DNA of 64,000 bases, taken from Marinomonas algicola. Lineage in GTDB: Bacteria; Pseudomonadota; Gammaproteobacteria; Pseudomonadales; Marinomonadaceae. The notes below the pieces were generated by a model. That model did not search any database, was not told the origin of the DNA, and saw only the letters and a program-made list of their open reading frames with translations. A program made the position numbers and the translations under genes. Below, one piece after another: positions 61,409 through 64,000 of the stretch. Within the stretch, counting starts at the first letter, position 1; every line of letters starts with the position of its first letter. The DNA lies in the NCBI RefSeq assembly GCF_014805825.1, contig NZ_CP061941.1, positions 1,860,001 to 1,924,000 of the forward strand. The letters run 5' to 3'.

Positions 61409-62440
61409 TTAAATTGCTTCGTTAACCTTAATGGCCAGCTTGCCAAAGTTTTTACCTTCTAAAAGACCCATAAAGGCTTCTGGTGCTTTGTCTAAACCGT
61501 TAATTATCTGTTCACGATATTGAATTTTCCCTTCGGATAACCATTGGCTCATATCTTTAGCGAACTCATTGTATCTGTGTCCATAATCATCAAATATAAT
61601 AAAGCCTTGCATTTTGATCCGTTTTACCAACAAAGTGCCTACAAGCATAGACATTCTGTCCGGGCCTTGTGGAAGCTCTGTGGCATTGTATTGAGAGATC
61701 AAGCCACATACTGGTACGCGGGCTCCGGTATTAAGCAAAGGTAATACGGCATCAAATACCTTGCCGCCTACATTTTCAAAATAGACGTCTATACCTTTGG
61801 GGCAAGCTTTGGCCAATTGCTCGCTAAAGTCATCACTGTAATGATCGATGCAAGCGTCAAAACCTAATACGTCAACCGCGTATCGACATTTTTCTGCACC
61901 ACCAGCCACACCAACAACGTAACATCCTTTTAGTTTACCTATTTGGCCAACTGTTGCGCCTACAGGGCCTGTCACCGCCGCAACGACTAATGTATCTCCT
62001 GTTTTTGGTTGGCCAATGTCCAGTAACCCCATATAAGCGGTAAAACCGGGCATTCCCATGACGCCAAGTGCAAATGATGGGTTAGTTGGGTTGTCTCCTA
62101 ATGGCATGAGGTCATTTCCATCTGATAAACCGTAGGCTTGCCAACCGGTGTAAGCTAAAACCCATTGACCCTTAGAAAACTTAGGGTTATTTGACTCTAT
62201 TACTTGGCACACGGTTGCTCCGACCATGACCCCATCGAGCTCTACAGGGGCGGCGTAGGATTTGGCGTCATTCATGCGGCCACGCATATAAGGGTCTAAT
62301 GACAAATAGACAGTACGCAGTAATACCTCTCCAGTAGAAGGCGTTGGGATGCTTGTTTCTTCTAATCGAAAATGGTCTGCCGATGGTTTTCCAACTGGGC
62401 GTGACGCTAAGACAATTCGTTTATTTAATTGATTTTGCAT
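61409..62440 (-). CDS. NADP-dependent MDR oxidoreductase (CurA-like)
   Basis: The 343-residue protein from 62440 belongs to the zinc-free medium-chain reductases related to curcumin/alkenal reductases: LSLDPYMRGRMND near residue 50, the cofactor motif AVTGPVGATVGQIGKLKG and the CGLISQYN segment. It probably reduces alkenals or other electrophiles with NADPH. The frame extends to 62512, but AGGA precedes 62440, where family sequence begins. A TetR operator-like site lies 18 bases upstream. Confidence 0.92.
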   Translation of the reverse strand: MQNQLNKRIVLASRPVGKPSADHFRLEETSIPTPSTGEVLLRTVYLSLDPYMRGRMNDAKSYAAPVELDGVMVGATVCQVIESNNPKFSKGQWVLAYTGWQAYGLSDGNDLMPLGDNPTNPSFALGVMGMPGFTAYMGLLDIGQPKTGDTLVVAAVTGPVGATVGQIGKLKGCYVVGVAGGAEKCRYAVDVLGFDACIDHYSDDFSEQLAKACPKGIDVYFENVGGKVFDAVLPLLNTGARVPVCGLISQYNATELPQGPDRMSMLVGTLLVKRIKMQGFIIFDDYGHRYNEFAKDMSQWLSEGKIQYREQIINGLDKAPEAFMGLLEGKNFGKLAIKVNEAI

Positions 62441-62457
62441 ATGATTCCTGTTTTTAA

Positions 62458-62472
62458 TAGACCGGTCGTCTA
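62458..62472. promoter_or_regulatory. TetR operator-like site before the reductase gene
   Basis: TAGACCGGTCGTCTA matches the site upstream of the tetR gene at 63178-63192 except for one base. It is an imperfect palindrome (TAGAC and GTCTA arms) 18 bases before the reductase start, so a bound repressor would block expression. Confidence 0.7.
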
Positions 62473-62563
62473 GTGTTTTGTTTGAAAATAACCTCCCTAA
62501 GGAGGTTTGCAATTTTGTTTTAATATTATGCCTAACTGCGGCGAATACTTTGAGAAATATTTT

Positions 62564-63157
62564 TTACTGCTTGGCGTTATTTAGCATAGATTCTGTTATG
62601 GACATCGCTTGTTTTAAACTGCTGTCATCTTTACTGAGCTTGGTCATTAAGCTTGCGCCTATCCATAAGTTATACAGCAGTTTGGCCGTGTCATCGGCGT
62701 TCACTTGTTGAATTGAGTTATCTGCTATGCCTTGCTTTATGCAGTCACTCAAAGCCCTTTGCACAAGCTGGGTGCCTTTAAAAAGGCTAAGGCGCATCGG
62801 TTCTGAGAGGTCAGATACTTCGGCGCTTAGTTTAACCACTAAGCATTTTTGCGATGAGCAAGAATGGGACTGGGAAGTTAACCAAGATTGCCAATAGCGA
62901 TGCATTTTAGTGTAAGCATTTTCTTCATTAGCATGGAAAAGCTGGTTAAGCCTTAGTTTATAATCATCAAAATAGTGCTGTATTAAGGCCTCACCGAACT
63001 GCTCTTTAGATTTAAAATAATGATAAAAAGAGCCTTTAGGGATGTCTGCGGCGTTAAGGATCTCAGACAATCCAACCGCTACAAACCCTTTAGCAGAAAT
63101 AAGCTGATAACCTGTTGCCAGAATATGTTGTTTGGTGTCTCGGGTAATTGTTTTCAT
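62564..63157 (-). CDS. TetR family repressor (NemR/AcuR-like)
   Basis: The regulator of 197 residues from the ATG at 63157 (two more if 63163 is used) has a TetR helix-turn-helix (about 12-55; VGLSEILNAADIPKGSFYHYFKSKEQF) and a ligand domain with two cysteines, C100 and C105, in SHSCSSQKCLVVKL. A cysteine in this position is the redox switch of NemR-type regulators, so it may sense electrophiles or bleach; that is inference. It lies upstream of the reductase and DJ-1 genes on the same strand. Matching operators precede both units. Confidence 0.9.
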   Translation of the reverse strand: MKTITRDTKQHILATGYQLISAKGFVAVGLSEILNAADIPKGSFYHYFKSKEQFGEALIQHYFDDYKLRLNQLFHANEENAYTKMHRYWQSWLTSQSHSCSSQKCLVVKLSAEVSDLSEPMRLSLFKGTQLVQRALSDCIKQGIADNSIQQVNADDTAKLLYNLWIGASLMTKLSKDDSSLKQAMSITESMLNNAKQ

Positions 63158-63177
63158 AAGCACATAATAATAAAAAA

Positions 63178-63192
63178 TAGACCAGTCGTCTA
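63178..63192. promoter_or_regulatory. TetR operator-like site before the tetR gene
   Basis: TAGACCAGTCGTCTA lies 21 bases upstream of the tetR start and differs by one base from the site before the reductase gene. It suggests that the regulator controls its own gene. Confidence 0.7.
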
Positions 63193-63370
63193 GTTTTGTC
63201 TATATGCCGTTAAACAGTAAATCATTTAGTGGCTTTAAAAAGAGAGAGGTGCAATGCTCACTGATTGGCTTGTCTTAAATTGTCCATAACGGTCACAAAA
63301 GTGATTTAGTGTTTGTTCGTTATTTACAATGGCCTTTGCTACACTTCGAGGCCTTAAATTAGGGGTTTCT

Positions 63371-64000
63371 ATGGATAAAAAAATAATAAACGGCAAAAAA
63401 TTGTTAGTAGTAGAAGATGATATTGAGCTGGCTTCTCTGGTTCAAGAATTTCTAAGCAAAAATGGCTATCTAGTTAATGTTGTTACAAATGGTACCGAAG
63501 CACCAAGCCAAATTTTGGAGCAGCAACCTGACCTAGTTATTCTCGATGTTATGTTACCTGGTTTGTCTGGAATGGATGTCTGTCGTATGGTGAGGCCAAC
63601 TTATCAAGGTGCTATTCTGATGCTGACATCACTTGATGAAGACATTGATCAAATGCTAGGACTTGAATTGGGTGCGGACGATTATGTGATCAAACCTGTA
63701 AAACCTAGATTATTACTTTCTCGTATTAAGGCCTTATTAAGACGTTCAGACATACATAACCTTGCTTTGATCGATGTTCATAGCACGGAAATTGAAGAGT
63801 CTAATGCTCTATCATCAAAGAATCTGAGTACATTAGAGATAGATCTAAATAAAAGGCGAGTCACTATAGGCGGACAAGATGTTTACTTGACTACGGCTGA
63901 ATACGACCTTTTAAGCTTACTAGTCGCTGATGCTGGAGAGATAGTGTCTCGAGAATTTATTTTACAAAGTCTTAGAGGGTTTGAATACGATGGGCTTGAT
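63371..64000 (+). CDS. rstA: OmpR-type response regulator RstA-like (3' end beyond window)
   Basis: The visible 210 codons contain a receiver domain (about 10-125) with the acidic pair VVEDD, the phospho-accepting Asp of LVILDVMLPGLSGMD (near D56) and the Lys of VIKPVKP, then the start of a winged-helix DNA-binding domain (about 155 onward; EYDLLSLLVADAGEIVSREFIL). TSLDEDIDQMLGLELGADDYV resembles RstA more than OmpR or PhoB. The partner kinase, expected downstream, is outside the window. The start has the weak ribosome-binding site AGGGG. Confidence 0.88.
   Translation, partial: MDKKIINGKKLLVVEDDIELASLVQEFLSKNGYLVNVVTNGTEAPSQILEQQPDLVILDVMLPGLSGMDVCRMVRPTYQGAILMLTSLDEDIDQMLGLELGADDYVIKPVKPRLLLSRIKALLRRSDIHNLALIDVHSTEIEESNALSSKNLSTLEIDLNKRRVTIGGQDVYLTTAEYDLLSLLVADAGEIVSREFILQSLRGFEYDGLD

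Noticed and set aside
1..64000. Prophage, transposon, integron, defence island or secretion cluster
   Set aside because: No transposase, integrase, phage structural or known defence genes were seen; gene content and strand blocks are of a stable chromosome.

Overview
The window looks like chromosomal DNA of a marine gammaproteobacterium of the Oceanospirillales. Marinomonas or a close relative is my best guess, from protein character, the AT-rich base composition and the gene orders tesA/ybbA/ybbP, ccoNOQPGHIS-hemN-fnr and TRAP systems. This is inference, not a database match. I see no prophage, insertion sequence, CRISPR array, rRNA or tRNA gene. Most of the window is ordinary core and accessory metabolism.

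Region by region. At 1-4531 a TRAP transporter operon (dctP-dctQ-dctM, the last cut by the window edge) lies next to a PAS/sigma-54 activator, with a recognisable sigma-54 promoter and palindromic enhancer-like sites between them. At 4803-8731 there are small stress and housekeeping genes (FKBP, GNAT, a ribbon-helix-helix protein, YjdM, VanZ-like, VOC protein, LysR). At 8798-15650 a DeoR-type regulator diverges from a six-gene, translationally coupled operon: a phosphonate/sugar-phosphate-type ABC importer, a metallo-beta-lactamase-fold hydrolase, a histidine phosphatase and a T4 Pnkp-like HAD phosphatase. This is the best candidate for an undescribed system. At 15895-19563 lie LysR, a thioesterase, a degenerate GGDEF protein, YciH and a GNAT-like protein. 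At 19657-24300 lie a Fur-boxed TonB receptor, truC, hprA and tesA. At 24336-33441 lie ybbA, a ybbP-like permease, polB, a DISM-EAL protein, a TetR regulator and a glutaredoxin-like protein.

At 33453-41284 lie tatD, an EAL/HDOD protein, cheV, a UPF0149 protein, recQ, a SprT-like protein, a short FNR-boxed membrane protein, ttcA and a YfaZ-like porin. At 41363-52915 is a microaerobic respiration block on the minus strand: apt, fnr, hemN, a SafE-like protein with a Met/His repeat tail, ccoS, ccoI, ccoH, ccoG, ccoP, ccoQ, ccoO and ccoN. This encodes the cbb3 oxidase, its copper and assembly factors, the anaerobic haem enzyme and the oxygen sensor. At 53115-56621 lie a small alpha/beta hydrolase, tusA, a sugar acetyltransferase, tal and dusA. 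At 57140-60160 is one 1006-residue gene fusing a kinase-like, an M23-like and a class III aminotransferase-like domain. At 60663-63157 is an electrophile-stress style set (DJ-1 family, MDR reductase, TetR) with matching operators. The window ends inside an RstA-like response regulator.
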